A stretch of 64,000 bases of DNA from Holophaga sp. (GTDB taxonomy: Bacteria; Acidobacteriota; Holophagae; Holophagales; Holophagaceae). The first letter of the stretch is position 1, and each line of letters starts with the position of its first letter. The translations under genes were made by a program, and so were the position numbers. Location of the stretch: NCBI GenBank assembly GCA_016715205.1, contig JADKBC010000006.1, positions 62,001 to 126,000 on the forward strand, written 5' to 3'. The notes beneath the pieces were generated by a model. It was given only the letters and a program-made list of their open reading frames with translations, did no database searches and was not told the origin of the DNA. Of this stretch, positions 8,658-17,735 are shown piece after piece.

Positions 8658-10121
8658 TCAATTCAACCGGATCAGCAGATCGTTGGAACGGTCGGCGAGG
8701 ATGATGCCACCCTGTCGATCCAGCGTGACTGCGCGGAACTTGCCATTGAGGCCAAGCTCCTTGAAGGTGGCAAAGCGAAGCAGGCTGCCATTGGGTCCCC
8801 ACAGCACCACGCCTTCAAAATCTCCGTCAACCAGGGCGACCACATGGCCCGTCGGATCTGCGCTGAGGGCCACCACGTATTTGAATGGCGCGGGAAGATC
8901 CTTCCCGTAGGGCACTGTCAGTCGGGGCTGAGCCGAAGCGTCCAGGAAAAGCAGGCTGCGATTGGCATCCGAGGCCACCACGGCCCCGCCGTTGGGCAGC
9001 GCCGCCATGGCGCTGGTGGCGGGAGAGGGCAGGCTGCGCAGGGTGCCAGTGGGCTCTACCACGCTAAGCGCCGCTGCCTTCGCATCGCTCACCCAAAAAT
9101 TCTGCCAAGCATCCTGGAATAGCCCAGAGGGATTTGAAAGCCCTGCCACCGGAATTGGCGGGAGGTTGGCGGCCGTCGAAATGCCTGTCTTGGCGCTCAG
9201 CAAACAAGGGGTTCCATCGGGAAGGAGGGCCAGGGCCTTGGCGCTTTTGCATACGGGGCCGATGGCCGTGAGTTCGGTGCCCCGAAGCACGAAAGCCTGA
9301 TCCAGATCATCCTGGTAGATGACTATCTCGCCATTCGCATTGGTGGAAAGCAGGGTTGGGGTCTTAAGCCATTTGGTCTTGCCCTGGGGCCAGGGGCCTT
9401 CAGAGCGCAGCGGCGGTTTTTGGATCCGGAATTTCACCCGTTGAGCGATGCGCCACGCAGCTTCAGAAGCTTCGGGGCTTTGGGGAAACTGGTTGCGAAG
9501 GCTCTGGAGCAGGCGCAGGCAGCCAGACAAATCTCCCATCACATCCAGCACTTCAGCGGCCTGGAATTGAGCCTTGGGGGCCACCGGTGAAGTGGGATCC
9601 AGGCGGATGGCATCGGTGAAATGCTGGAGTGCGCGGGCCCATTGGCCTTGCAGCTTGGCGGCAAGCCCCAAGTGGTACCGAGCGGTTTGGAGGGCGGGGT
9701 GGTCGGGAAAGAGATCAACCACCCGGTTGAATTCCCCCACGGCATCCCGCAGATCCTGGGGTTTACGGGCCTGGGTAGCGAGGATCTGGCCCCGGAGCAG
9801 CATGGCATCGGCAGCCCAGGGCGTTTTCATATGCTCCGTTTTGACACGTTCAAGCAGAGGCAGGGCTGCTTCCGGTTTATGCTCCTGTTCCAGCTGATGA
9901 TTCGCCATGCGAAGCAAGGCTTGGGCGGCAAAACCTGATGTTGGCGCCTGCTGCAGCAACTGGCCCCAGGTTTCCAGAGCTTCCGGATAGGATTTGGCGG
10001 CGTAGGCTCGCTCCCCTGATCGGAACAGGCGCTCTGCCATGTCGCTTTCCTGGGCTCCCAAGGTGGCCAAAACCGCCAACACGAGGAAGGCGGAGCGCAT
10101 CCGGGAAGGGAACAACAACAT
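8658..10121 (-). CDS. Secreted TPR protein with C-terminal beta-propeller-like region
   Basis: About 487 residues. The start chosen is ATG 10121 because GAGG lies 5 nt upstream; an in-frame ATG lies at 10154. A signal peptide (MRSAFLVLAVLATLGAQ) leads into about 220 residues of TPR-type helices (AERLFRSGERAYAAKSYPEAL, FNRVVDLFPDHPALQTARYHLG), an arrangement like outer-membrane assembly or YbgF-like scaffolds. The second half is beta-rich with NHL/PQQ-like strands (VALSADPTGHVVALVDGDFEGVV, FRAVTLDRQGGIILADRSND), suggesting a partial propeller. It pairs with the PEGA protein directly downstream; both are likely periplasmic partners. Confidence 0.78.
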   Translation of the reverse strand: MLLFPSRMRSAFLVLAVLATLGAQESDMAERLFRSGERAYAAKSYPEALETWGQLLQQAPTSGFAAQALLRMANHQLEQEHKPEAALPLLERVKTEHMKTPWAADAMLLRGQILATQARKPQDLRDAVGEFNRVVDLFPDHPALQTARYHLGLAAKLQGQWARALQHFTDAIRLDPTSPVAPKAQFQAAEVLDVMGDLSGCLRLLQSLRNQFPQSPEASEAAWRIAQRVKFRIQKPPLRSEGPWPQGKTKWLKTPTLLSTNANGEIVIYQDDLDQAFVLRGTELTAIGPVCKSAKALALLPDGTPCLLSAKTGISTAANLPPIPVAGLSNPSGLFQDAWQNFWVSDAKAAALSVVEPTGTLRSLPSPATSAMAALPNGGAVVASDANRSLLFLDASAQPRLTVPYGKDLPAPFKYVVALSADPTGHVVALVDGDFEGVVLWGPNGSLLRFATFKELGLNGKFRAVTLDRQGGIILADRSNDLLIRLN

Positions 10122-10175
10122 GGGGGCCTCAGGCAGAAAGGGATCTGGAAACAATTCTAGTGCAACTCCGCGGGA

Positions 10176-10829
10176 TTATTCCCCCAGGGCACGCAGAAGC
10201 TGATCGATCGGATAGGGCTTGAAGAGTGTTGTCTCCACCCATGGGGCTTCGGCCAGGGCGCCAAGATCACGACTGGAAACAGAAAAGAGGACCGATCGAC
10301 AGCGACCTTCGGTCCATTGGGCTTCCAGCCAGGCCGCCAAGTCGCCCTCCTGATCCTGGGATTCCGAGAGCAATAGATCCACAGGCGCGGCCTCGAGCAG
10401 GGCCTTGGCTTCGGCACGATTTCCGGCCTCCTGGAGTTGCCAGCGGCCCACGCTTGCAAGGCTGGAGACGAGGCGTTTGCGGAAAAAGGCGCTGGGTTCC
10501 AGCACGAGGATGCTGTGGATGGGCGCCTTGCGGTTGACGTCGGCCTCGGTGAGCCCCAGGTTCAGAAGGGCTTTGCGGGCAGAACTCTTGAGTCCAAGGC
10601 CGGTGGCCCTGGCAAAGACGCCGCGAATGGTATCCACCAGCTTGGGCTGACGCACGAGGCCACCAATCTCGCAAAGATAGGCGACTTCTTTCCAGTCGGG
10701 AATTTTCTTCTGGAGGCTCTCCATCACGACATCGGCCAGGTCGGAACCCAATTCGGGGCGAAGGATGAATTCGGGGTCGGACAAAGCCTCACGCAGTGCC
10801 AGTAGATGTTCGGTCCGGCGGGGGCCCAC
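10176..10829 (-). CDS. Degenerate receiver (pseudo-REC) protein, probably the frameshifted C-terminal part of the upstream HEAT protein
   Basis: The segment encodes about 217 residues: a helical region (LLALREALSDPEFILRPELG and on) and then a receiver-like fold from near residue 105 (ILVLEPSAFFRKRLVSSLA). It ends with an FKPYP motif equivalent to the conserved REC lysine. The phosphoacceptor aspartate is missing: the beta-3 strand reads DLLLSESQDQEG. The only starts are a GTG at 10829 with a poorly spaced GGAG, or an ATG at 10940 deep inside the neighbouring gene. Removing one C from the CCCCC run (minus strand) at 10820-10824 joins it in frame to the HEAT-repeat gene, so a single ~900-residue protein is likely. 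Whether the shift is real or a sequencing error cannot be judged here. Confidence 0.6.
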   Translation of the reverse strand: MGPRRTEHLLALREALSDPEFILRPELGSDLADVVMESLQKKIPDWKEVAYLCEIGGLVRQPKLVDTIRGVFARATGLGLKSSARKALLNLGLTEADVNRKAPIHSILVLEPSAFFRKRLVSSLASVGRWQLQEAGNRAEAKALLEAAPVDLLLSESQDQEGDLAAWLEAQWTEGRCRSVLFSVSSRDLGALAEAPWVETTLFKPYPIDQLLRALGE

Positions 10830-12864
10830 CTTCTCCGAGTTTTTGGGTGAGGCCTTTGATCTCGCCCTCCTTCTTGGCGAGCAGGGCCAGGCTGCTGCTC
10901 CGTCGGCCCAGTTCTTTGATGACCGCCGCCACGCGCTCATTGCTATCGCGGTCCCAGTTGGCCTTGGTCCGCATATCGAACAGGAAATCCGAAAAACGGT
11001 CTTTCAGCTTTTCGTACATACCCTGGTCAAAGGTGTAGAGCTCCAGCATGGCAAGCATCGCCGGAACCCTCTGGCCTTCACCCTCTCGATCATCACAGCA
11101 ACGCTCCACCAGGCTCAGTAGCGCGGGGAGATGCTCGGGGGGCAGGGGATTTTCGAAGCCGGGGAAACCCCTCAGGGCCCCTTCCAGGCAGAGCACGAGC
11201 ACCTGGGGATGCTTCAGAAGCGGGGCTTTCTGCAATAGGCCCAGGGAAGCCTGAGGCTTGCCCATGAGTCCCAGGGCACTGGCCAAGCTGACTTGGAGCG
11301 CCAAGGGTTTGCCGTCATGGAGGAGCTCCATGAAGGTGGGGATGGCCTCGGCACATTTGAGGTTGGCCAGGGCCTCCACGGCTTCCACCAGGAGCTCGTC
11401 CTTCGGATCGTTGCGGATGAATTCCAGCAGGGGTACCGCTGCTGCCTGAGTGTGATTTTCACCAAAGGCCCAGATCGCCCGCCGGATCTGGTCAAAATGG
11501 CCAGAATTGAATTGCGCCATCAACGCCGGAAGGCCACTGGGCAGCTTGCTCACGAAGTGGCTCGCCAGCTGCCCCACATCGACGATGGAATCCTGCATGG
11601 CCTTCAGGAAAAAGGGCGTGAAGGCGTCGTCCTCTCGGTTACCGAGGAGCTCGATGCAGCGCTGCCGCCGCCGATGATCGGGATCGGCCAGGATTTCATC
11701 CAGCAAGGCCGTTTCAGTGGCTGGCAACAGACCAAGAAAGGCCATGAGGAAGGCGTCCCCACCCAAATGAAGGCGGAAGGGGCGCACCAGGGTGGGAATG
11801 ACTTCCTTGGTTTCCACAAACCCACGCACCACACGGCGGGAAAGGGCTTCTGCCAGGGCATCCAGGGTGGTGTTGAGTTGCTCTCGGCGCGCCTCGGCGG
11901 TATCGGTGGTCTCGGAATGGAACGCCGAGAAGCGGGCCACTTTGTTTTCGATGAGCAAACCGAGGGATTCCAGCAGGAAAGCCTCGCTATGCCCTTCTGA
12001 AATGGCGCGGAGCGGCTCCAGAATGGCAGTGCCTTCCGATTCTTCCGCCGGTCGCGCCAGGGCATCGGAAAGGGCCTTCACAGCTCCTGGCGCACGTTCT
12101 TCAAAGCGTTCGCAGACCAGATGCTTCAGTTCCGCCTTGGAGGAGGCCCGGGCCAAGGCATGGGTCTTGTGGAGCAATTCCAGAAGGGTTTCGTTATCCA
12201 CGATTTCATTGGCCGTGGCAGCCACCAGGTTGGCGAGGAAGGCTGAGCAGGCTGCGCCCGGAATTCCCGCGAGGATTCTTAGGGTCAGATGGCGCACGAC
12301 CTCATCACCCGTGGCCAGGGCCTCGTCGAGGGCGGAAAGATCCTCAGCCTCGGCCAAACCCGCCAGCACCTTGGCACCCTGAACGGCCAAACGGGGATTG
12401 CCAGAACCTTCCAACATGCGGCTCAGGTAATGGGCGAAGGGTTGTTGGACGAGGTAGGGGGCAAGCTCGCGGTTGAGAATGGTCTGATGATCGGGGCCTG
12501 AACGGGCGCCCTGAAGGGTTTTCAGGGCCTCCATTGCCTCGCGCAGCCCCAGCGCGCCCAGGGCGGTGCAGCCTTCGTCAAAGGTGCCAAGATCCTGTTC
12601 AACCAGAAGGCCCGCTTGAATATAAGGAACCCATTCCGGCCAATCAAACCGGGCCACCTGGGCGAGCAGGAGTTTTCGCAGGCCTTTGGGGGCGCCGCCG
12701 GGGCCAAGCAAGGGGCCCAACACGGGCAGGGCATGTCTGCGCAGGGTTTGCAGAAGGGGTGTCAACCGATTGGCAAAGGTGGTGTCCCCTTCGGCATATT
12801 CCGCCACCAGGACGCGAAGTGCGTCCATGGGAGTGAGTGAAATAACCCGAGGCAGGATGGCCAT
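10789..12864 (-). CDS. HEAT-repeat protein (apparent N-terminal part of a HEAT/pseudo-receiver protein)
   Basis: 691 residues built of short paired helices characteristic of HEAT/armadillo-type repeats, for example 'FALVAAVEALANLKCAEAIPTFMELL'-like units with alternating Leu/Ala and conserved Asp/Pro turns ('AVPLLEFIRNDPKDELLVEAVEAL'). There is no signal peptide and no membrane segment, so it is cytoplasmic. The final ~10 residues (GPPPDRTSTGTA) are out of keeping with the rest and follow directly on a homopolymer run at 10820-10824, where a one-base change would continue into the receiver-like segment downstream. The start is ATG 12864; an internal ATG at 12828 is possible but lacks a better ribosome-binding site. 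Function is unknown; a protein-interaction scaffold is likely. Confidence 0.75.
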   Translation of the reverse strand: MAILPRVISLTPMDALRVLVAEYAEGDTTFANRLTPLLQTLRRHALPVLGPLLGPGGAPKGLRKLLLAQVARFDWPEWVPYIQAGLLVEQDLGTFDEGCTALGALGLREAMEALKTLQGARSGPDHQTILNRELAPYLVQQPFAHYLSRMLEGSGNPRLAVQGAKVLAGLAEAEDLSALDEALATGDEVVRHLTLRILAGIPGAACSAFLANLVAATANEIVDNETLLELLHKTHALARASSKAELKHLVCERFEERAPGAVKALSDALARPAEESEGTAILEPLRAISEGHSEAFLLESLGLLIENKVARFSAFHSETTDTAEARREQLNTTLDALAEALSRRVVRGFVETKEVIPTLVRPFRLHLGGDAFLMAFLGLLPATETALLDEILADPDHRRRQRCIELLGNREDDAFTPFFLKAMQDSIVDVGQLASHFVSKLPSGLPALMAQFNSGHFDQIRRAIWAFGENHTQAAAVPLLEFIRNDPKDELLVEAVEALANLKCAEAIPTFMELLHDGKPLALQVSLASALGLMGKPQASLGLLQKAPLLKHPQVLVLCLEGALRGFPGFENPLPPEHLPALLSLVERCCDDREGEGQRVPAMLAMLELYTFDQGMYEKLKDRFSDFLFDMRTKANWDRDSNERVAAVIKELGRRSSSLALLAKKEGEIKGLTQKLGEGGPPPDRTSTGTA

Positions 12865-13053
12865 GCTCCATTCTCTTCGGACCGAACCCTTCCGGGAATG
12901 AGCCTGGGAATCTTTTCAAAAAACAACGTCGAGCGAAGGTGGTTCCCGGTCGCTCGTGCGCGCGATTTCGGGCGGCTGGGCGGAAATGAGGCCTGTGGTG
13001 GCGCCGAGCATGGGATCGGCGCATCATGGAGCCACGATTCCTTTGGAGTTCCC

Positions 13054-13413
13054 ATGCCTTTCCAGGAGATTCTGGACCGTCTTATCGAGCGGATCCCTGA
13101 ATCCATCGCCGCCACCTTCAACGACAAGGACGGTGAGCCCATCTGCTCCCGCACCATCGAGGTGCCAAACGACGCCCTGCAACTGTTGGGCGCCTACCGC
13201 AACGTGGTGAAGCGCCATCTCCAGCAGGCCGTGGAAGAATTCGACCGGGGCGAAATCGAACAGGTGGCCTTCTGCACCGACCAGCACTGGATCCTGATGA
13301 TGGGCGCCACCGAGCAGTGCTCGCTCGTGGTGGTCATGCACCGCGAAGGCATCCTGGGCCGGGCGCGCTTTGAGATGGGCAAGGCCATCGAAGCCCTGAA
13401 TCGCGAACTCTAG
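13054..13413 (+). CDS. Roadblock/LC7-family protein
   Basis: 119 residues that fold as a roadblock/longin-type module: an N-terminal helix (FQEILDRLIERIPESIAATF), a beta-hairpin with the family-like 'NDKDGEPICSRTI', a long helix and two further strands (VAFCTDQHWILMMGATEQCSLVVVM). Such proteins form dimers that act as GTPase regulators (MglB type) or scaffolds. No Ras-like GTPase gene is adjacent. The start is the ATG at 13054, which has GGAG 5 nt upstream; the frame is open further upstream but without a ribosome-binding site. It is followed 38 nt later by the nucleoside transporter on the same strand. Confidence 0.75.
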   Translation: MPFQEILDRLIERIPESIAATFNDKDGEPICSRTIEVPNDALQLLGAYRNVVKRHLQQAVEEFDRGEIEQVAFCTDQHWILMMGATEQCSLVVVMHREGILGRARFEMGKAIEALNREL

Positions 13414-13451
13414 CGTTTCGATCGATCATTTTTTAGATATAAGGAGAAACC

Positions 13452-14885
13452 ATGGCTCGATTCATGGGTTTGGCAGGTGTGCTGGTCTTTCTGGGCCTAG
13501 CCCTGTTGATGTCCCGGGACCGGAAATCCATTCACTGGCGCACCATTGGCTGGGCGCTGGTGCTGCAGTGGATTTTCGCCGTCATCGTACTCAAGGGCGA
13601 CCTCATCGCCGGCACCCTGACGCGCGTGGTGCCGTGGCCGGGCCTAGTTATCGGCCACAAATTCTATGGGCTGGGGTGGGGTGTCCTGCTCCTGATGTTC
13701 ACGCCTCTGCTGCTGAAGCGATTCGCGGCCTACCAGAACAAGCGGCTCAACTGGAGCATCTTCGGGGCGGTGGTATTCACCATGCTCTGGGGCAACCTGG
13801 TGGGCAAAACCTTCAACACCATGCGGGAAGTGGTGGAACACCTCATGGCTTTTGCCAAGGAGGGCGCCACCTTTGTCTTTGGTGACCTTGCCAATGGTGC
13901 GGGCGCCACGGTGATGGGCCCCACGGGCCTGAATGTGGGCAAGCTGGGCATGGTGTTCGCCTTTGTGGTACTGCCCACCATTATTTTTGTGGCCAGTATT
14001 TTCGCGGTGCTTTATTACCTGGGCGTCATGCAGTGGGTAGTGGGTGCGTGTGCCCGGGCCATGGGGCGGTTGCTGAAGGTTTCCGGGGCTGAAAGTGTCA
14101 GTGTGGCTGCCTCGATTCTCATGGGGCAGACGGAAGCGCCGCTCACCATTCGGCCTTACCTTTCCAAGTTCACCCGCAGTGAATTGATGGTGATCATGAC
14201 CGCGGGCATGGCCCACGTGAGCGGTTCGATCATGGTGGCCTACGTGCAGATCGCCAAGGTGGACATCGTGCACCTGCTCACGGCGGTGATCATGACCGCG
14301 CCGGGCGCCATCATGATCGCGAAGATCATGGAACCTGAAACCGGCAAGCCCGAAACGGAAGGGGAAGTGCAGGTCAACATTCCCTGCACCGATGCCAACG
14401 TGCTGGATGCTGCTGCCCGGGGCGCAGGCGAGGGCGGGCAATTGGCCTTCAATGTGGCTGTCATGCTGATCGCCTTTATTGCCCTTGTAGCCCTGGTGAA
14501 TGGCATCCTGAAGGCCATCAATCCCGCCTTGAGCATGGAAGCCATCATGGCCGTGGTCTTCAAGCCCTTCGCGTTCCTGATGGGCGTGCCCTGGAGTGAA
14601 GCGGGCACCATTGGCGCCTTGCTGGGCAAGCGCATGGTCATCAATGAATTCGTGGCCTTCATCGAACTGGGCAACCTGCCCCTGCTCAGCGCCAAGGCAA
14701 AGCTCATTGCGACCTTTGCACTTTGTGGCTTCGCCAATTTCAGCAGCATCGCCATTCAGATCGGTGGCATTGGTGCCCTGATCCCGGAACGCCGCGGCGA
14801 TCTCGCGCGCCTGGGTCTGCGCGCCATGGTGGCAGGCACCTTGGCCAATTTCCTCAGCGCCTGCATCGCAGGTGTGCTGACCTAG
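13452..14885 (+). CDS. Concentrative nucleoside transporter (NupC/CNT family)
   Basis: 477-residue polytopic inner-membrane protein with about ten hydrophobic segments. CNT hallmarks are present: an N-terminal LLMSRDRKSIHWRTIGWAL region, a 'GQTEAPLTIRPYL' motif (the G-Q-T/S-E-A-P nucleoside/sodium binding signature) and 'RMVINEFVAF' in the second repeat half. It imports nucleosides with sodium or protons. The start has a strong AAGGAG 6 nt upstream (13440-13445). It shares a CTAG stop overlap with the convergent EamA transporter gene. Confidence 0.93.
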   Translation: MARFMGLAGVLVFLGLALLMSRDRKSIHWRTIGWALVLQWIFAVIVLKGDLIAGTLTRVVPWPGLVIGHKFYGLGWGVLLLMFTPLLLKRFAAYQNKRLNWSIFGAVVFTMLWGNLVGKTFNTMREVVEHLMAFAKEGATFVFGDLANGAGATVMGPTGLNVGKLGMVFAFVVLPTIIFVASIFAVLYYLGVMQWVVGACARAMGRLLKVSGAESVSVAASILMGQTEAPLTIRPYLSKFTRSELMVIMTAGMAHVSGSIMVAYVQIAKVDIVHLLTAVIMTAPGAIMIAKIMEPETGKPETEGEVQVNIPCTDANVLDAAARGAGEGGQLAFNVAVMLIAFIALVALVNGILKAINPALSMEAIMAVVFKPFAFLMGVPWSEAGTIGALLGKRMVINEFVAFIELGNLPLLSAKAKLIATFALCGFANFSSIAIQIGGIGALIPERRGDLARLGLRAMVAGTLANFLSACIAGVLT

Positions 14886-15769
14886 ACTCCCATCACTACC
14901 AGTCCCACGCCCAGCGTTAGCAATAGCACTGCGACGATCTTGGGCACCCCAATCGGCTCGTTGAAGACTAGGCGCCCGAACAGGATGGCGCCGGTCATGC
15001 CGATGCCGCGCTTCACGGTTTCGATGAAACCCACGGGGGCGATGCGCAGGGATTCCAATTGCACGGCCAGGGACGCCGAGCCGATGAGGACGGCCACGAG
15101 CAGCAGGGTTCGGTGCCCCAGGAGCACCTGGCCAGCCTCGCGAAGCGCCTTGCCTTGGCCACGCAGGAGCAGGATGGCGCCCATGAGCAGTCCGACCCCC
15201 GCCGTGATGGCGGGGGCGTACCAGTACCCCGCACCCCGCTGCAGGGCCACTTGATCGATCACGGCCGTGAGACTCCAGATGACGGCCGCGATGGCCATGC
15301 GGCGCACACCGGGTTCCTTGCCGTAGGCGCGCAGACCGGACCACTGACCGCTTTTCAAACCCAAGGTGATGGCACCCAGGACCACCAGGGCCACCCCAGC
15401 GAGTTGCAGTTGAGTGGGCACCTGGTTTTGCAGCAACCAACCGATGAGCGTGGTGCCCACGGGCGTGAAGCTGAGCAGGGGAATGGTCAGGCTCATGGGG
15501 GAAAGTCGCATGGCCTGCATGAAAGCCAACAGGCCCCCCACGTTCAGGGCGATGGAACAGACCATGGGCACCAGACTGGCGCGGGGAATCACCAAAGGCC
15601 CGGTGGTGGTAGCCCAGGCCATGAGCAAGGGCACCTGGGCCAAGGGCAGCCAGACCGTAAGCATGGTGGGCAGCACTTTTTGGGTGAGTTTTTTGCGCAC
15701 GACATCGAACAGCGTCCAGCCGAGGGCACCAAGCAATGCGAGGGTAAGGCCGAGGGAGGTGACAGTCAT
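14882..15769 (-). CDS. EamA/DMT-family transporter
   Basis: About 295 residues with ten predicted transmembrane segments in two homologous five-helix halves, as expected for drug/metabolite transporters. The second half holds the usual 'GFIETVKRGIGMTGAILFGRLVFNEPIGVPKIVAVLLLTLGV' type C-terminal arrangement (Pro-containing helix before the last TM). The start chosen is ATG 15769 (MTVTSLGLTLALLGALGW), since the 12 extra residues allowed by ATG 15805 would put polar residues before the first TM. The substrate cannot be predicted. The gene is convergent with nupC. Confidence 0.85.
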   Translation of the reverse strand: MTVTSLGLTLALLGALGWTLFDVVRKKLTQKVLPTMLTVWLPLAQVPLLMAWATTTGPLVIPRASLVPMVCSIALNVGGLLAFMQAMRLSPMSLTIPLLSFTPVGTTLIGWLLQNQVPTQLQLAGVALVVLGAITLGLKSGQWSGLRAYGKEPGVRRMAIAAVIWSLTAVIDQVALQRGAGYWYAPAITAGVGLLMGAILLLRGQGKALREAGQVLLGHRTLLLVAVLIGSASLAVQLESLRIAPVGFIETVKRGIGMTGAILFGRLVFNEPIGVPKIVAVLLLTLGVGLVVMGV

Positions 15770-15873
15770 GGGGCAATCCACCAAGAAGCATCCAGCATAG
15801 GCCAAGGATTCAAGTTGAGTGAAAAGGGCAATGGCTCCAGGATGGTCAAACTCTTTCCTTCGTGGAGCAGCCC

Positions 15874-16368
15874 ATGCACCTTGCCAAATGCCTTTTCCCT
15901 TTGCTCATGGTTTCAGGTTTGGCGGCCCAGGAGGCTGCGTGGCTCGGGACTTGGAAGCTGGCCACCGCACCCGATATCACCGCCGCCATCGAAAAATGCA
16001 CGGAGGAAATGTCCTTCATCAAGCGCCCCATCGCCCGCTCCCGCTTGAAAAAACTCAATCCTGCCTATCAGCGGGTGGTGTTGAGCCGAAGCGGCGGTGA
16101 GTTCGCCATCCAGTTTGAAGACCGTCAACCCATTCGAGTTCCCGCCGACGGCAAGGCCATCGCCTGGACCCGTGAAGACGGCGAAAAATTCATGGTTTCC
16201 GTGAAGGCTGCGCCTGAAGCACTGGCCCAGCACTACCAGGGCGAAGATGGGGCGCGCGATAACCGCTTCCGAATGGATGCCACCGGCACCACGTTGACTC
16301 TGGAAGTCACCGTGAAAAGCCAGAAATTGCCGAAGGCATTGACCTACGAGCTGATCTACAAACGCTAG
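15874..16368 (+). CDS. Small secreted protein, unknown function
   Basis: 164 residues starting at an ATG with GTGGAG upstream. A signal peptide (CLFPLLMVSGLAAQ) is followed by a mature domain that looks lipocalin-like in pattern: an early 'WLGTWKLA' G-x-W, then alternating beta strands (EFAIQFEDRQPIRVPADGKAI, TLTLEVTVKSQKLPKALTYEL). The family is not recognised with confidence. Its TAG stop shares CTAG (16365-16368) with the nuoF stop on the other strand. Confidence 0.7.
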   Translation: MHLAKCLFPLLMVSGLAAQEAAWLGTWKLATAPDITAAIEKCTEEMSFIKRPIARSRLKKLNPAYQRVVLSRSGGEFAIQFEDRQPIRVPADGKAIAWTREDGEKFMVSVKAAPEALAQHYQGEDGARDNRFRMDATGTTLTLEVTVKSQKLPKALTYELIYKR

Positions 16369-17735
16369 TGAACGCCCATCGCTGAGGTGAGTTTGGCGCC
16401 CTTCACGAAGCACGTTTTGTGCTCGATGTGGTGCTCGAATTCGTGGCGGAACTTCTGCAGCGCGGAATCGATGGGGCCGCAGGCAGCATCTCCGAGCGGG
16501 CAGAGGGTGCGCAGGTTGATGCGCGGCGTGAGGCTGGCGATGAGTTCCAGGTCGCCGGGCTTGCCTTCGCCGTGCTCGATGCGGTGCAGCACCATCTCCA
16601 GCCAGTTGCAACCTTCGCGGCAGGGCGTGCACTGACCGCAGGATTCATGGGCGTAGAAGCGGGTCAAGCGGAGCACCGCTTCCACGATGCAGACATCCTC
16701 GTCCATGACGATGACGCCACCGCTGCCAGCCATGGTACCCCGCGCCTTCATGGCATCGAAATCCATGGGGCAATCAAAATCAGCCGCGTCCAGCATGGGG
16801 GCGCTGCAGCCACCCGGAATGATGGCCTTGATCTTGCGGCCCGTGCTGCAACCCCCTGCCAGATCATTGACCAGGAAATCCATGGGTGTACCGAGGGGCA
16901 GTTCGTACAGACCGGGGCGCTTCACGTGGCCCGAGACGCCGAAGATGCGGGTACCCGTATTGTTGGGAGTGCCGATGGCGGCGTAGGCAGCCCCGCCGAT
17001 GCGCAGGATGACGGGCACGGACGCCAAGGTCTCCACGTTGTTGACGGTGGTGGGCTGGCCGTAGGCGCCCTTGGTGGCGGGAAAGGGTGGTTTCACGCGG
17101 GGTTCGCCGCGACGACCTTCCATGGAATTGAGCAGGGCGGTTTCTTCGCCGCAGATATAGGCACCGGCGCCGCGGTAGGTGAGCAGATCGAAATCCCAGC
17201 CGGTGCCCAGGATGTTTTTGCCCAGGTAGCCCGCGTCCCGGGCTTCCTGAATGGCGGCATCAAGCTTGTCGACGAGCCACTTGAATTCGCCGCGCACGTA
17301 AATGAAGCCCTGTTTGCACTGCATGGCCCAGCCCGCGATGATCATTCCTTCGATGAGCTGGTGCGGGTTGTATTCCATGATGGCGCGGTCCTTGAACGTG
17401 CCTGGCTCGCCTTCGTCCGCGTTGCACACCACGTACCGGGTGTGCTTGCGCTCATCCGAATCCTTGGGCATGAAGGTCCACTTCAGGCCCGTGGGGAAAC
17501 CCGCGCCACCACGGCCTCGCAAGCCCGAAGCCTTCACTTCGCCGGTGACGGCAGTGGGTTCCATCTTTAACGCCTTCCTCAGGCCTTCGTAGCCTTCATG
17601 GCGCTGCTCGTAGTTGTGGATATGCCAGTTCCGCAAATTTCCGGCGCCACGCAGCATGAAATTGGGGAATTTGTCGGTGCCGAAGCCTTCAAACGTGTAG
17701 ATCTGAGAATCAGGCTTGGTGCGAATCTGGCCCAT
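16365..17735 (-). CDS. nuoF: NADH-quinone oxidoreductase subunit F
   Basis: NADH-binding peripheral-arm subunit of complex I carrying FMN and the N3 [4Fe-4S] cluster. 456 residues. Motifs: the glycine-rich GLRGRGGAGFPTGLKW for NADH/FMN near residues 60-75, YICGEETALLNSMEG, TVNNVETLASVP, and the cluster site ESCGQCTPCREG with a fourth Cys in the C-terminal region. The ATG at 17735 overlaps the nuoE stop by one base (TGATG), the usual nuoE-nuoF coupling. nuoG does not follow; the next gene downstream is convergent, so the rest of the arm is encoded elsewhere. Confidence 0.97.
   Translation of the reverse strand: MGQIRTKPDSQIYTFEGFGTDKFPNFMLRGAGNLRNWHIHNYEQRHEGYEGLRKALKMEPTAVTGEVKASGLRGRGGAGFPTGLKWTFMPKDSDERKHTRYVVCNADEGEPGTFKDRAIMEYNPHQLIEGMIIAGWAMQCKQGFIYVRGEFKWLVDKLDAAIQEARDAGYLGKNILGTGWDFDLLTYRGAGAYICGEETALLNSMEGRRGEPRVKPPFPATKGAYGQPTTVNNVETLASVPVILRIGGAAYAAIGTPNNTGTRIFGVSGHVKRPGLYELPLGTPMDFLVNDLAGGCSTGRKIKAIIPGGCSAPMLDAADFDCPMDFDAMKARGTMAGSGGVIVMDEDVCIVEAVLRLTRFYAHESCGQCTPCREGCNWLEMVLHRIEHGEGKPGDLELIASLTPRINLRTLCPLGDAACGPIDSALQKFRHEFEHHIEHKTCFVKGAKLTSAMGVH

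Noticed and set aside
13644..15791. A 715-codon minus-strand open frame antisense to nupC and in the EamA region
   Set aside because: It is the shadow of two well-supported membrane protein genes; its translation is His/Gly-rich without any fold, and no ribosome-binding site is seen.
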